64,000 nt of DNA, taken from the NCBI GenBank assembly GCA_964505385.1, contig CAZDIA010000009.1, positions 27,480 through 91,479 on the forward strand, read 5' to 3'. Made by a program: the position numbers and the translations under genes. Numbering within the stretch: position 1 is the first letter of the stretch; every line of letters begins with the position of its first letter. The notes beneath the pieces are model-generated. The model was not told the DNA's origin, did not search any database, and saw only the letters and a list, made by a program, of their open reading frames with translations. Positions 36,149 to 45,412 of this stretch are shown here, piece by piece. This DNA is from SLJN01 sp964505385. Its GTDB lineage: Bacteria; Bacteroidota; Rhodothermia; Balneolales; Natronogracilivirgulaceae.

Positions 36149-36661
36149 TTAGTTTCCCGGGTTTGTCGTAGCAGTACGTTCGATTATTTCTTCAAGCTTC
36201 TCAGGGTCGGATAATATATCTCTGAGCCAACTCCAGGCATTTTCCAGATTTTGCCTGGCAGAAGGTGTTAAAGATTCATCAAGATTCCACTCATAACCAC
36301 GGATATGAAGCAAATAAGCCGGTGGATTTTTTCCATAAACTTTGCGGCATAACGCAAGCAAGTATTCCGGAGAAACCGCATGCATTGTGAAGGTAGCCCT
36401 CGGATCAGCTTGCACGGGTACCATTTTAAATTCTGAAACGGTTTCATCCATACTGGCATCGACAAACAATATCAGGTCTTTATCTTGCATAATGGTAACG
36501 TCTTCCACCTGCAATTGAAAATTTACATCCAAGGTGATATTGGACAGATTACTTTTATCGACCCACTTTTCGGCTTTTTCTATAAGCAAGCTACCCAATC
36601 CATCATCCTGCCGGCCTGGGTTTCCATACCCGTAAATTAATATTTGCTGTTTATTTGTCAT
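36149..36661 (-). CDS. [NiFe]-hydrogenase maturation protease
   Basis: A 170-residue HyaD/HybD-type endopeptidase that removes the C-terminal tail of a hydrogenase large subunit after Ni insertion. The key motifs are IYGYGNPGRQDDGLGS (residues 9-24, with the Ni-probing Asp), LFVDASMDETV (second Asp) and TMHAVSPEYLL (His). It lies 4 bp after mvhA, so MvhA is its likely substrate. The window encodes two large subunits with cleavable tails but only this protease, so it may process both or another protease may lie elsewhere. Confidence 0.9.
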   Translation of the reverse strand: MTNKQQILIYGYGNPGRQDDGLGSLLIEKAEKWVDKSNLSNITLDVNFQLQVEDVTIMQDKDLILFVDASMDETVSEFKMVPVQADPRATFTMHAVSPEYLLALCRKVYGKNPPAYLLHIRGYEWNLDESLTPSARQNLENAWSWLRDILSDPEKLEEIIERTATTNPGN

Positions 36662-36665
36662 AATT

Positions 36666-38144
36666 TCAGGTATCCACAGAATAACGAGAAATTTTATTTA
36701 CCAATGTACCACTTTTATCTCGAAGATTAAGGACCAAATCTGCTTCTCCCGGCATAGCATGGGTAGCACAGGCATTGCAGGGATCGTACGCCCGAAATGC
36801 CATTTCAATTTGATTCAATAACCCCTCATCGGCCTCTCCGTTTTTGATCAACGCTTTAGCAGCTTTCTCCACACTCATAGCAATTCGACCCGAATTATTT
36901 TGAGTGGCAACAATCAGATTAACTTTTTCCAACTTCCCTTTTTCATCGGTCTCGTAATGATGAAACAGAGTACCACGAGGAGCTTCTACCACCCCGTAGC
37001 CTATATCAGGCACGTTATCAGGTATATTTCTGATTTGATCGCTTGTTATTTGCTGATCCTGTGATAATTCATAAAAACGTTCAGCGGCATAGAGCATCTC
37101 TATAACCCGTGCCCAGTGATTAGCCAGCGTATAATGAACCGGTTTCCCACCTAAAGCATCAAAATATTTTTCATATTCCTTTTGAGCCTCAGGAGTCGTC
37201 AATCCTTCCGAAGCGTTTAGTCTTGCCAGCGGAGCAACAGCGAGTATTCCGCTATCCGGGCCATCGACAAATCCCTTCCAACCAATATTTTTCAGATACG
37301 GAAATCGTACATAACACCAGGGTTGAGGCTGTTCGGCAATTTGATTGTAGTAGTCTTCGACCGGAAATTTGACATATTCTTCTCCACTCTGATCTACTAC
37401 ACGTAAATCCCCGTCATAAAAATTAAGTCTGTTATCCTTATCAACCAGACTCATATAATAGGTTTGGTGGGAATAAGCCTCTGATGTGATCATCTCCACA
37501 TATGAATCATTGGCCAACACGAGATCATTAAATACATCCCGCGTAAATTTTGCGAATTCCAGCCCTTCTTCTGCCAGTTTCTTTATATCATTTTGCTGCG
37601 CGGATGAAATGCCTTGGGCAACACCGCCGGGCAATCCAAACACGGGATGTGTAATTTTGCCTCCAACAGAAGATATAAACTCCCGCAGCTTCCTCCGCAT
37701 GGATATGATGTATTTTGCTTTTTCTACCCCTACCTGTTCCACCACTCCTATAAGATTACGTTTTTGTTTCGGGGTATCAGGGCCCACAATAAAATCAGGT
37801 CCGGAAAGGAAATAGATATGCAGAGCATGATCTTCTACCATAAATGAATGATAGAGCAACTCCCGGATTTTCCTGGCTGCCTCCGGCGGCTCTGTCTGGT
37901 ACAAACTGTCCAGGGTTTTAGTGGCAGCCATGTGATGAGCGGTCGGACATACACCGCAAATACGGCTTGTAATCTGTGGCATTTCTTCGGCTGGGCGCCC
38001 TTTGCAAAAAACTTCAAAACCCCGCAATTCCGGTATCTGGTAATATGCCCTGTCAACATTTCCATCATCATTCAGAAAAATGTCGATTTTGCCATGCCCT
38101 TCCAGACGGGTAATCGGGTCTATGGTGATTTTCTTTTCTTCCAT
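36666..38144 (-). CDS. mvhA: Group 3c [NiFe] hydrogenase large subunit (MvhA-type)
   Basis: The catalytic subunit that splits or forms H2. The N-terminal RICGVCPTAH (C63, C66) and C-terminal DPCNACATH (C456, C459) hold the four Ni-Fe cysteines. The tail after H (AMPGEADLVLNL..., about 30 residues) is the type removed by a maturation protease. EITIDPITRLEGHGKIDIFL and the PELRGFEVFCKGRPAEEMP layout fit the MvhA / F420-nonreducing-type group linked to HdrABC. At 492 residues it is full length. It lies 4 bp before the protease gene and 56 bp after mvhG, and a purine-rich AAGGAT precedes the start. Confidence 0.94.
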   Translation of the reverse strand: MEEKKITIDPITRLEGHGKIDIFLNDDGNVDRAYYQIPELRGFEVFCKGRPAEEMPQITSRICGVCPTAHHMAATKTLDSLYQTEPPEAARKIRELLYHSFMVEDHALHIYFLSGPDFIVGPDTPKQKRNLIGVVEQVGVEKAKYIISMRRKLREFISSVGGKITHPVFGLPGGVAQGISSAQQNDIKKLAEEGLEFAKFTRDVFNDLVLANDSYVEMITSEAYSHQTYYMSLVDKDNRLNFYDGDLRVVDQSGEEYVKFPVEDYYNQIAEQPQPWCYVRFPYLKNIGWKGFVDGPDSGILAVAPLARLNASEGLTTPEAQKEYEKYFDALGGKPVHYTLANHWARVIEMLYAAERFYELSQDQQITSDQIRNIPDNVPDIGYGVVEAPRGTLFHHYETDEKGKLEKVNLIVATQNNSGRIAMSVEKAAKALIKNGEADEGLLNQIEMAFRAYDPCNACATHAMPGEADLVLNLRDKSGTLVNKISRYSVDT

Positions 38145-38200
38145 ACTTATCCTTGCCTCATTTACTTCATTCTCTTTTGAGCTGATATATTTGCGGGTCT

Positions 38201-39205
38201 TTATTCATTTCCTGACTTTTCTTTTTCCCTGCTATGAGTGTCTGATACTTTTTCTTTTATAAGCGAGGCCGGTAATGCATATCGATAAAAAGTACCAACC
38301 GGATCAGGTATCGTATCCAATACTTCATAAATCTCACTTTCTTCCAGTCCTTTTATAGTTGAACCAATTGATGCAATTACTTTTGCTCCTTGATCTTCAA
38401 CTTCTGAAAGCGGCCCGAAGCAACCTCCACACGGCATATTTCCGTTCACACATAATGCTTCACAACCGCCACGGGTAGCTAACCCCATGCATAATACATT
38501 CTGAGCCAGGAAACAGAGCTCAGGATCCATTTTAACTTCGTGAGGTCGTTTAAACTCCTCGAATGTAATCTCTTCAGGTTTGCTTTCTTTTCTGGGACAT
38601 TCATTACACAAAGCCAGATCCGGAGCCAGTACTGCTCCCTTCTCCGGCAGGTCACCCTCTAACAATGTAAAAAGGGCTTTTTTCAGGATGGCAGGCGTCG
38701 GCGGACAGCCGGGCAAATAATTATCTACATCTATAACCTGATCAAGAGCTTTTACCCTATTTCGGAACTGCGGCAACTCAACTTCGTACCCGTTTTCTTT
38801 ATAATTAGTCTGCGGCCTGATACTATCATGATTTGTTACAGTGGGTGCATCATGATAGATGTACTGTAAAATTTCCTCACTTGAAAACTGATTTGCCAGG
38901 CCCGGGATGCCGCCGGTATGGGCACATGACCCATAAGCAATAATCAACTTGCTTTTCTGCCTTAGCAAATGTGCCATTTCCTCCTGTTCCGAGGTTCGTA
39001 CAGCACCATTGATCATCGTCACAAAAATCTCGCCGTCTTCCATGTTCTCCACATCACTCCTTTTGAAGTCCATGGCAACCGGCCAGAATACAATCTCAAC
39101 GTGATCCAAAACAGTCAGAACTTCTTCGGCCAAATCAACAACCGACTCCTCGCATCCTCCACATGAGGCACACCAATAGAAACCGACTTTTGCTTTATCA
39201 GACAT
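38201..39205 (-). CDS. mvhG: Group 3c [NiFe] hydrogenase small subunit (MvhG-type)
   Basis: The Fe-S electron-transfer subunit. WCASCGGCEESV (C12, C15, C18), YGSCAHTGG, LPGCPPTPA and a C-terminal set (LCNECPRKE, VLCMGLATRGGCEALCVNGNMPCGGCFGP) supply the ligands of three [4Fe-4S] clusters, as in MvhG. At 334 residues it is longer than HoxY, as expected for group 3c. It overlaps mvhD by 8 bp. It should carry electrons from the Ni-Fe site to MvhD and then HdrA. No Tat signal is seen, so it is cytosolic. Confidence 0.92.
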   Translation of the reverse strand: MSDKAKVGFYWCASCGGCEESVVDLAEEVLTVLDHVEIVFWPVAMDFKRSDVENMEDGEIFVTMINGAVRTSEQEEMAHLLRQKSKLIIAYGSCAHTGGIPGLANQFSSEEILQYIYHDAPTVTNHDSIRPQTNYKENGYEVELPQFRNRVKALDQVIDVDNYLPGCPPTPAILKKALFTLLEGDLPEKGAVLAPDLALCNECPRKESKPEEITFEEFKRPHEVKMDPELCFLAQNVLCMGLATRGGCEALCVNGNMPCGGCFGPLSEVEDQGAKVIASIGSTIKGLEESEIYEVLDTIPDPVGTFYRYALPASLIKEKVSDTHSREKEKSGNE

Positions 39206-39713
39206 CTGCAGACTCCTCTTCCATTACCGTTTGTAAAGTATTATCCGATTGAATTTCTTTTTTATCTGATATATCCACTTCTATTTGTAGTGGTCCTAAC
39301 TCCCTGATATGTTGAGTCATATCATTAACCACTTTCTGCACTTTTTCACCTTCGGCTGCAGAAATCCATTCCAGGCGCAGTCGATCCGGATTAATACCCA
39401 TGTCGCTTATGATCCGCTTTAGGAAATAATATCGCCGTATTGTTTTATGATTGCCTTCCAGATAGTGACAATCTCCGAAATGACATCCGCCAATCAATAC
39501 CCCATCAGCTCCTTTCGAAAATGCTTTCAGGACATGTTGAGGGTCAACCCGTCCTGAACACATTACCCGTATAATTCGGGTTGAGGGTTCGTATTTCATT
39601 CGCGACACGCCTGCAAGATCCGCCGCCGTATAAGTACACCAATTACAGAAAAAAGCAATAATTTTGGGATTCCATTTATCATGATTCCCATTTGTTGAAC
39701 TCATTCTATTCAT
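39198..39713 (-). CDS. mvhD: MvhD-like iron-sulfur subunit linking hydrogenase to Hdr
   Basis: A 171-residue MvhD/FlpD-type protein. IIAFFCNWCTYTAADLAG, VMCSGRVDPQHVLKAF and GADGVLIGGCHFGDCHYLEGN carry the cysteines of the [2Fe-2S] or [4Fe-4S] site that passes electrons from MvhG to HdrA. It sits between hdrA (34 bp) and mvhG (8-bp overlap). That position is the strongest sign that hydrogenase and Hdr form one complex. The first 10 residues are weakly conserved, so an alternative start a few codons inside is possible. Confidence 0.94.
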   Translation of the reverse strand: MNRMSSTNGNHDKWNPKIIAFFCNWCTYTAADLAGVSRMKYEPSTRIIRVMCSGRVDPQHVLKAFSKGADGVLIGGCHFGDCHYLEGNHKTIRRYYFLKRIISDMGINPDRLRLEWISAAEGEKVQKVVNDMTQHIRELGPLQIEVDISDKKEIQSDNTLQTVMEEESADV

Positions 39714-39747
39714 AATACTTAAAAATTTTAATGCTCTTCTTAAATAT

Positions 39748-41745
39748 TTAATTGTTTATAAGCAAGCCATCAATTTCACTTAATATTTCTTGATCATCGA
39801 AAAGATTTTGGCCAATAGCACTTGACGGACACGCCGGCACGCAAGTTCCACAACCCTTGCATATGGCTTCATTAATTTCGACATGGCCCGCTTCATCAGA
39901 AAATGAAAGGGCACTGTAAGGACACAGACTAATGCAGGTCTTGCAACCGGAACATTTTTCTTGTTGTATTGTAGCAGTGTTGGGTTCCAAATTCATGTAA
40001 CCGCGGTCTATCATAGCGAGTGCCTGAGACGCCGCTGCTCCTGCCTGCCCGACAGATTCCGGAATATCTTTGGGACCCTGACAACCACCGGCAACAAATA
40101 CACCGTCAACTGAGGTATCCACAGGAGCCAGCTTAGGATGTTTTTCCATGTAAAACCCGTCATCCGATGTGGAAATATTGAACATACGGGCGTTCTCCCC
40201 GGCATCACTTCTGGGTTCTACCCCAACCGAGAGTACAGCCATGTCAACAGAAATATTCCTCATAATACCGAGCAGCGTATCTTCCGCACGTATATTGAGT
40301 GTGGTCTCATCCCCGCTTTCGGAATCGGTTTCTGTTATTTCCGATACACGGCCACGGATAAAATGCACTCCCTCCTCCAGAAGTTTATCATAAAACTCTT
40401 CATATCCTTTTCCGGGGGTTCGCATATCGATATAAAAATTATATACCTCAGCACCGCTATGTTCTTTTATCAAATGAGCCAGCTTAAGCGAATACATGCA
40501 GCAGACTTTAGAGCACCACCGGTTGGTATTATGGTCTCTTGATCCCACACAATGGATAATCCCTACGCGCTTCGGCGATTTACCATCTTTTGTCGTCAGC
40601 ACTCCACCTGTAGGACCCGCTGAATTAACTAACCGTTCGATTTCGAGAGATGAATAGACATTGTCATATTTGCCGTACCCGTAGTTCGAAATTTTTTGAG
40701 GCTGAAAAGTCTGAAAACCGGTTGCCAAAATCGCACTTCCAACTTCAATCTCTTCATATTTCTCCTGCTGATTGAAGTCAATAGCATCTCTTTCACACTG
40801 CTCAACACAAGTTTTCTTACACTTACCGGTTTTAAACTCAATGCATGCCTCCGGATCAATAACTGCAACTGAAGGGGTGGCCTGCGGGAATGGAATATAA
40901 ATAGGATTACGCTTGCTTAATCCCACATTAAATTCATCTTCAAATTTAGGTTTTTTGAAGATACATGAATCGACACAATCCAGACAGCCCACACATAAAT
41001 CTTCATCAACATAGCGTGGTTTGCGTTTGATGGTACCCTTAAATGATCCTACAAAGCCACTGAACTCTACTACCTCCGAATAGGTCCAAAGCGTAATATT
41101 CGGGTGATTTTTAACTTCCGACATTTTGGGAGTCAGAATACAGGCCGAACAATCCAATGTCGGAAATGTTTTGTCAAACTGAGCCATATGTCCGCCCAGA
41201 GTTGGAGAGCGTTCAACCAGATAGACTTTTTTGCCGGCATTGGCCATAGTTAGTGCAGCATGTATGCCTGCAATTCCGCCGCCAACAATTAATACATCGG
41301 GATTGATGGACACCTGCCTTGTTTCCAGGGGTTTGTGATGTACAATTCGCCTGACCGCAGCACGGGAAAGATCAATAGCTTTTTCTGTAGCTTGATCAAT
41401 GTCTTCATGAACCCAGGAAACATTTTCACGAATATTAACCATCTGAAAAAAGTAGGGATTTAATCCCGCCTTGTTCAAAGCCTGCCTGAATGTATGTTCA
41501 TGCAGCAGCGGGGAACACGAAGCGACAATAATTCTGTTAAGATTATGCTCTTCAATGTCTTCATGGATCATTTCCTGACCCGGATCCGAACACATGTACT
41601 TATGCGTACGGGCAATCTCAACATTGGGCAACGGTTTTATCGCTTCTGCAACAGCTTCAACATCTACTTTAGAACCAATATTATGGCCGCAGTGACAGAT
41701 ATAATAACCAATCCTGACCGATCCGTTTGTTTGAACTGTAGTCAT
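39748..41745 (-). CDS. hdrA: HdrA-like bifurcating flavoprotein subunit
   Basis: A 665-residue FAD/Fe-S protein of the heterodisulfide reductase A family. The N-terminal region has YICHCGHNIGSKVDV. The FAD-binding Rossmann motif VLIVGGGIAGIHAAL is near residue 150. A conserved DCSACILTPKMSEV cysteine pair follows, then an inserted ferredoxin-like domain (CVGCLDCVDSC and a CKKTCVEQC group). GVFVAGGCQGPKDIPESV closes the flavin site. Two C-terminal [4Fe-4S] ferredoxin motifs (CSGCKTCISLCP and CKGCGTCVPACP) end the protein. HdrA is the site of flavin-based electron bifurcation in methanogens. It is followed by mvhD and preceded by hdrB. Confidence 0.95.
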   Translation of the reverse strand: MTTVQTNGSVRIGYYICHCGHNIGSKVDVEAVAEAIKPLPNVEIARTHKYMCSDPGQEMIHEDIEEHNLNRIIVASCSPLLHEHTFRQALNKAGLNPYFFQMVNIRENVSWVHEDIDQATEKAIDLSRAAVRRIVHHKPLETRQVSINPDVLIVGGGIAGIHAALTMANAGKKVYLVERSPTLGGHMAQFDKTFPTLDCSACILTPKMSEVKNHPNITLWTYSEVVEFSGFVGSFKGTIKRKPRYVDEDLCVGCLDCVDSCIFKKPKFEDEFNVGLSKRNPIYIPFPQATPSVAVIDPEACIEFKTGKCKKTCVEQCERDAIDFNQQEKYEEIEVGSAILATGFQTFQPQKISNYGYGKYDNVYSSLEIERLVNSAGPTGGVLTTKDGKSPKRVGIIHCVGSRDHNTNRWCSKVCCMYSLKLAHLIKEHSGAEVYNFYIDMRTPGKGYEEFYDKLLEEGVHFIRGRVSEITETDSESGDETTLNIRAEDTLLGIMRNISVDMAVLSVGVEPRSDAGENARMFNISTSDDGFYMEKHPKLAPVDTSVDGVFVAGGCQGPKDIPESVGQAGAAASQALAMIDRGYMNLEPNTATIQQEKCSGCKTCISLCPYSALSFSDEAGHVEINEAICKGCGTCVPACPSSAIGQNLFDDQEILSEIDGLLINN

Positions 41746-41764
41746 ATTTTCAGTCTTTTCTGCA

Positions 41765-42655
41765 TTATTCTGTAAGTTGTGGCAACGGAACTATTTGCCG
41801 ATGCAATCCCAACTGTTTATCAGGTATGCCGAAGGCCATTCCAACCAGCTGTGTGAAGTAAAGAATGGGCATTGAAATATCCTCTCCTTTTTTTCGGGAA
41901 ATTTCGTCTTGATAGCATTCAAGGTTGAATTGACATAGCGGGCATGTCGTCACAATCACGTCAGCATCCTTGCGCCGGGCTTCATACAATAGTTGGTAAT
42001 TGAGGTCAAATCCAACTTCAGGAAGAGTAGCCATAAGAATGCCCCCGCAACATTTAGTCTTATAAGACCAGTCTTTTACCTTTGCTCCGGTCGCTTGCAT
42101 AAGTTCATCAAGGGTAACAGGGTCATGTGCATCATCAAATTCTTCATAGGGTCGAACAAGCTGGCACCCATAATTTGAGACTACATTGAGGTTTTTCAGC
42201 GGCCGCTTTGTTGCTTTTTTGATTTTATCAAGGCCAACATCATTGATAATCACCTCCAGCGGATGTCGTATTTTGACATTTAAATCCAAATCATGCCCTG
42301 TCTGCGCTAAACTTTTCCGGATACCTTCTTTTTTATCCGGATTTTCCCTTAGATGATCTTGCGCTTTTACATGAGCTAAATAGCATGCGCTGCATGGCAT
42401 TACAATATCACGGGCTGTTCGGGGTTCCCCATTACTTTTTTCGAGGGAGAGAGCAAGATTCCGGGCGGGCAGCGCTAAAGCTTCATCTTCATCTATAGCA
42501 AAATAAGTCGTAGCACCGCAGCAGTTCCAGTCGCTTATCTCATCGAGATGTAAATTCAGAGTATTGAATACGGCATGCAAAGACTCTTCATATGCTTTAC
42601 CACCACTTTTTAAAGAACATCCAGGGTAATATGAATATGTTTTAGCTTCATCCAT
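41765..42655 (-). CDS. hdrB: HdrB-like disulfide-reducing subunit
   Basis: A 296-residue CCG-domain protein. Both CCG motifs are intact: C13, C45-C46, C88/C91 and C164, C202-C203, C238/C241. In methanogen HdrB each binds a non-cubane [4Fe-4S] cluster and together they cleave the CoM-S-S-CoB bond. This organism should lack CoM and CoB, so the natural acceptor is different and unknown. It is linked by 19 bp to hdrA and 14 bp to hdrC. Confidence 0.94.
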   Translation of the reverse strand: MDEAKTYSYYPGCSLKSGGKAYEESLHAVFNTLNLHLDEISDWNCCGATTYFAIDEDEALALPARNLALSLEKSNGEPRTARDIVMPCSACYLAHVKAQDHLRENPDKKEGIRKSLAQTGHDLDLNVKIRHPLEVIINDVGLDKIKKATKRPLKNLNVVSNYGCQLVRPYEEFDDAHDPVTLDELMQATGAKVKDWSYKTKCCGGILMATLPEVGFDLNYQLLYEARRKDADVIVTTCPLCQFNLECYQDEISRKKGEDISMPILYFTQLVGMAFGIPDKQLGLHRQIVPLPQLTE

Positions 42656-42669
42656 ATTCTGATAAATAA

Positions 42670-43227
42670 TTATTTAGTTGTGTGAGATTTTAAAAGGCTG
42701 CGAAATCCTTTTTTGTTTTTTATTCCGGTTTCAAACAATGAAATCCGGCCTCTTCTGAAAAGACGCCAGCCCATTTTTATATTGCGAAACAGATTTAGAG
42801 GATTGGTTACCAGATAAACAGCACTAATCAATCTTGTTTCATTTTGGCGGCCGTATCGTTGCACCTGCCGATAAAAGTGGTTGACAAATATGGGGACGAT
42901 AAATCTTCTTCGGGTTTTCTTTTGTTTAATGGACTCTCTTTTAAGAGAGTACATAATGTCAGTAATTGGGATCTGACGGGGACAAATAACGCTGCAGGAA
43001 TAACAGGAGGCACACAACCAACTTGTTTTGCTACCGAGTACCTCTTCGCTAAAGCCCTCTCTTACCATACCCATTACTTGCCTTGGAGTGTAGTCCATGT
43101 GATCACTAACCGGGCAGGTAGAACTGCATGTGCCACATTGAATGCATCGATTGGCTATACTTTTAAACTGAGATATCTCCTTCTGCCGGTTATTTTCGAT
43201 TCCACTAATACTTTCATTATCAATCAT
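42670..43227 (-). CDS. hdrC: HdrC-like iron-sulfur subunit
   Basis: A 185-residue Fe-S protein with two [4Fe-4S] motifs: CIQCGTCSSTCP (C28, 31, 34, 38) and CASCYSCSVICP (C72, 75, 78, 82). It carries electrons from HdrA to HdrB. The C-terminal basic part (about 105-185) is normal for HdrC. It is the first gene of the hdr-mvh half and lies 152 bp after the hoxH stop, in a gap that may hold its own promoter. Confidence 0.93.
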   Translation of the reverse strand: MIDNESISGIENNRQKEISQFKSIANRCIQCGTCSSTCPVSDHMDYTPRQVMGMVREGFSEEVLGSKTSWLCASCYSCSVICPRQIPITDIMYSLKRESIKQKKTRRRFIVPIFVNHFYRQVQRYGRQNETRLISAVYLVTNPLNLFRNIKMGWRLFRRGRISLFETGIKNKKGFRSLLKSHTTK

Positions 43228-43273
43228 ATCAATAATTTATTACATATCCCATTTTTTTGAGATGAGTTAACCT

Positions 43274-43281
43274 CAAATATA
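43274..43281 (-). promoter_or_regulatory. Possible -7 promoter element before hdrC
   Basis: On the minus strand this reads TATATTTG, an exact fit to the TAnnTTTG -7 box of Bacteroidota promoters, 46 bp upstream of the hdrC start. Upstream at the right distance there is only a T-rich run instead of a clear TTTG -33 box, so support is partial. It would make the hdr-mvh genes separately transcribable from hoxFUYH. Confidence 0.3.
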
Positions 43282-43379
43282 TTTACTTCTAACAAATACT
43301 TTAAAAAAACTGATTACCATAGGTTTTATCAGATAGCACAAATATTTTAGCTATCCGTGTGTACTTTCAGCAACTGGTA

Positions 43380-44837
43380 CTATTTTTTAAAGGTATCAAT
43401 TAATTGATCCCTGGAATCATAAAGAGCAATCTCAAGCGGCATTTTGCCCAGCGCGTGGGTGGCGCAGCTCAGACAAGGATCATACGCCCGGATTGCAGTT
43501 TCAACGGCATTCATCATGGGCTCGGTAATTTTTTCCTGCCTGTTCATTTGAGCTTTAGCTACATTTGTAACCGCCTCGTTCATCGGCTGATTATTATTAG
43601 TAGTAGAAACGATCAGGTTTGCCATTTCAATTTGATCGTCATCATCAATTGTGTAATGATGGAACAATGTGCCTCGAGGAGCTTCCAGTAAACCGATACC
43701 TTCTTTTTGCTTTTTACCTTTGGTAACCAAATCATCACCCTGCAGATCCGGATCCTCCAGTAATTCCTTAATCGACTCGGCAGCGAAAAGAGTTTCGATC
43801 AGGCGTGCCCAGTGTGTATGCATGCAGATATTATTGGGCTTGCCATTAGTGTAAGCCTTGTATTCTTCAAATGCTTTTTGAGCGCGAGGCGTTGGAATAT
43901 AATCGCAGGTATTAAGGCGAGCGAGCGGTCCGACTCTATACCAGCCGTCATTTTTTCCGAGATGAGTAAGAAACGGAAATTTCATATAACTCCAGGACCG
44001 GACATCCTCGCCGATATAATCTAAATAGTTTTGATAATCGACGTCATCGAGGATTCTTTTTCCTTCGGAATCAACGGCTCTCAAGTTGCCGTGATAAAGG
44101 TCGAGTGCCCCATCTTTACCAATGAGACTCACATGATTAGAAGGAAACTTTGAGAAATTGTCTAACATCTCGTGATGCTCTTTGTGATACTCTTTGAACA
44201 GCTCAATAGCATCCTCAGCCCAGCTAATCATCTTATCTGCATTCAGCGGATCCTCACCCTTCAGGAACCGATCACGTTCTTCAATGCTCAGGTTCTTGTT
44301 GATTCCACCCGGAATAGCGCCGGTTCCGTGGATCTTTTTCCCGGCAGTTGCTTCGATAATTTCCTGACCAAATTTGCGCATCATCACCCCTTGAACGGCA
44401 AGGTTGCTATAATCGGGAGATTTTGCCAGGCCTAATACGTTTCTTATTTCAGGATCAGCATCCAAACCAAAAAGCAGATCAGGTGAAGTGAGATGAAAAA
44501 AATGCAGCGAGTGAGATTGAAGGATCTGGCCATAATGCATTAATCTGCGCATTTTTTCACCGGTTGGGGTCAGTCCGTCACCCGTGCCGGCTCCAACAAT
44601 AACATCCATGGCTTTTGTTGCACCCAGCAAGTGGCTCACAGGACAAATACCGCAAAGCCGCTGCACCATAACCGGAACTTCCCAATACGGGCGACCCTGC
44701 ACAAATCGCTCAAAACCTCGAAATTCCACAATATGAAAGCGGCATTGGTTGACTTCACCATTATCATTGAGTTGAACAGTAACTTTGCCGTGGCCTTCAA
44801 CTCGGGTTACAGGTGATATAGTTATTTTTTCTGACAT
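43380..44837 (-). CDS. hoxH: Group 3d NAD-linked [NiFe] hydrogenase large subunit
   Basis: The catalytic subunit of the bidirectional soluble hydrogenase. RLCGICPVSH (C62, C65) and DPCLSCATH (C455, C458) bind Ni-Fe; the tail ALGKMPLEIALYD... (about 24 residues) would be cleaved on maturation. ITISPVTRVEGHGKVTVQL, EFRGFERFVQGRPYWEVP and GHLRAVDSEGKR-like blocks match HoxH. ATG 44837 is chosen; the frame extends four codons to a GTG at 44849. At 485 residues it is normal. It is the last gene of hoxFUYH, 20 bp after hoxY. Confidence 0.94.
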   Translation of the reverse strand: MSEKITISPVTRVEGHGKVTVQLNDNGEVNQCRFHIVEFRGFERFVQGRPYWEVPVMVQRLCGICPVSHLLGATKAMDVIVGAGTGDGLTPTGEKMRRLMHYGQILQSHSLHFFHLTSPDLLFGLDADPEIRNVLGLAKSPDYSNLAVQGVMMRKFGQEIIEATAGKKIHGTGAIPGGINKNLSIEERDRFLKGEDPLNADKMISWAEDAIELFKEYHKEHHEMLDNFSKFPSNHVSLIGKDGALDLYHGNLRAVDSEGKRILDDVDYQNYLDYIGEDVRSWSYMKFPFLTHLGKNDGWYRVGPLARLNTCDYIPTPRAQKAFEEYKAYTNGKPNNICMHTHWARLIETLFAAESIKELLEDPDLQGDDLVTKGKKQKEGIGLLEAPRGTLFHHYTIDDDDQIEMANLIVSTTNNNQPMNEAVTNVAKAQMNRQEKITEPMMNAVETAIRAYDPCLSCATHALGKMPLEIALYDSRDQLIDTFKK

Positions 44838-44857
44838 AATCGTACTCACTCAAATGG

Positions 44858-45412
44858 TTAATCGAATTTGAAAACTTCGTAGGGCAAATCCATCTCGCTT
44901 TTATTAATCAGCGCCGTTAATGCGTTCCATATCAGATCGGCACGGGGCGGGCAGCCGGGTAGGAAATAATCAATTTTTACAACTTCATGGCATGGATAAA
45001 CCCGGTTCAACAAGTTGGGAAGCTCTTCATCATTAGGTAATGTTTGATCAATATTATGCTTTTTGACCGTCGGCCCGTTCAAATAAGCTTCCTCCAGACA
45101 TTCCTTAACAGGTATGCCGTTTCGCATTGCAGGGATTCCTCCCATTATAGCGCACTCACCTACAGAAATAAGAATCCGGCAATTTTTGCGGAAATCTTTT
45201 AATACATGAACATTCTCATCAAGGCAGCATCCGCCTTCAATAAGCCCGATATCACACTTGCGAGAAAACTTTTTGATGTCATTAATCGGGGATTTGTGAA
45301 AATCAACCAATTCTATCAGGTCGAGGATACGCTCGTCGATATCCAGTAGTGACATATGGCAGCCGAAGCAGCCGGCGAGTGAGGTGGTTGCTACTAATGG
45401 TTTCTTACTCAT
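44858..45412 (-). CDS. hoxY: NAD-linked [NiFe] hydrogenase small subunit HoxY
   Basis: A 184-residue small subunit with one [4Fe-4S] cluster. Ligands are in TTSLAGCFGCHMSLLD, EGGCCLDENVHVL, ISVGECAIMGG and YFLPGCPPRADLIW. It connects HoxH to HoxU. Its short length (no extra ferredoxin clusters) is the main difference from the MvhG small subunit. Its ATG overlaps the hoxU stop (ATGA at 45409-45412). Confidence 0.94.
   Translation of the reverse strand: MSKKPLVATTSLAGCFGCHMSLLDIDERILDLIELVDFHKSPINDIKKFSRKCDIGLIEGGCCLDENVHVLKDFRKNCRILISVGECAIMGGIPAMRNGIPVKECLEEAYLNGPTVKKHNIDQTLPNDEELPNLLNRVYPCHEVVKIDYFLPGCPPRADLIWNALTALINKSEMDLPYEVFKFD

Noticed and set aside
36666..42655. Interpretation as a methanogen-type pathway
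   Set aside because: No CoM, CoB or F420 genes and no methanogenesis genes are present. Only the electron-bifurcating module is shared.
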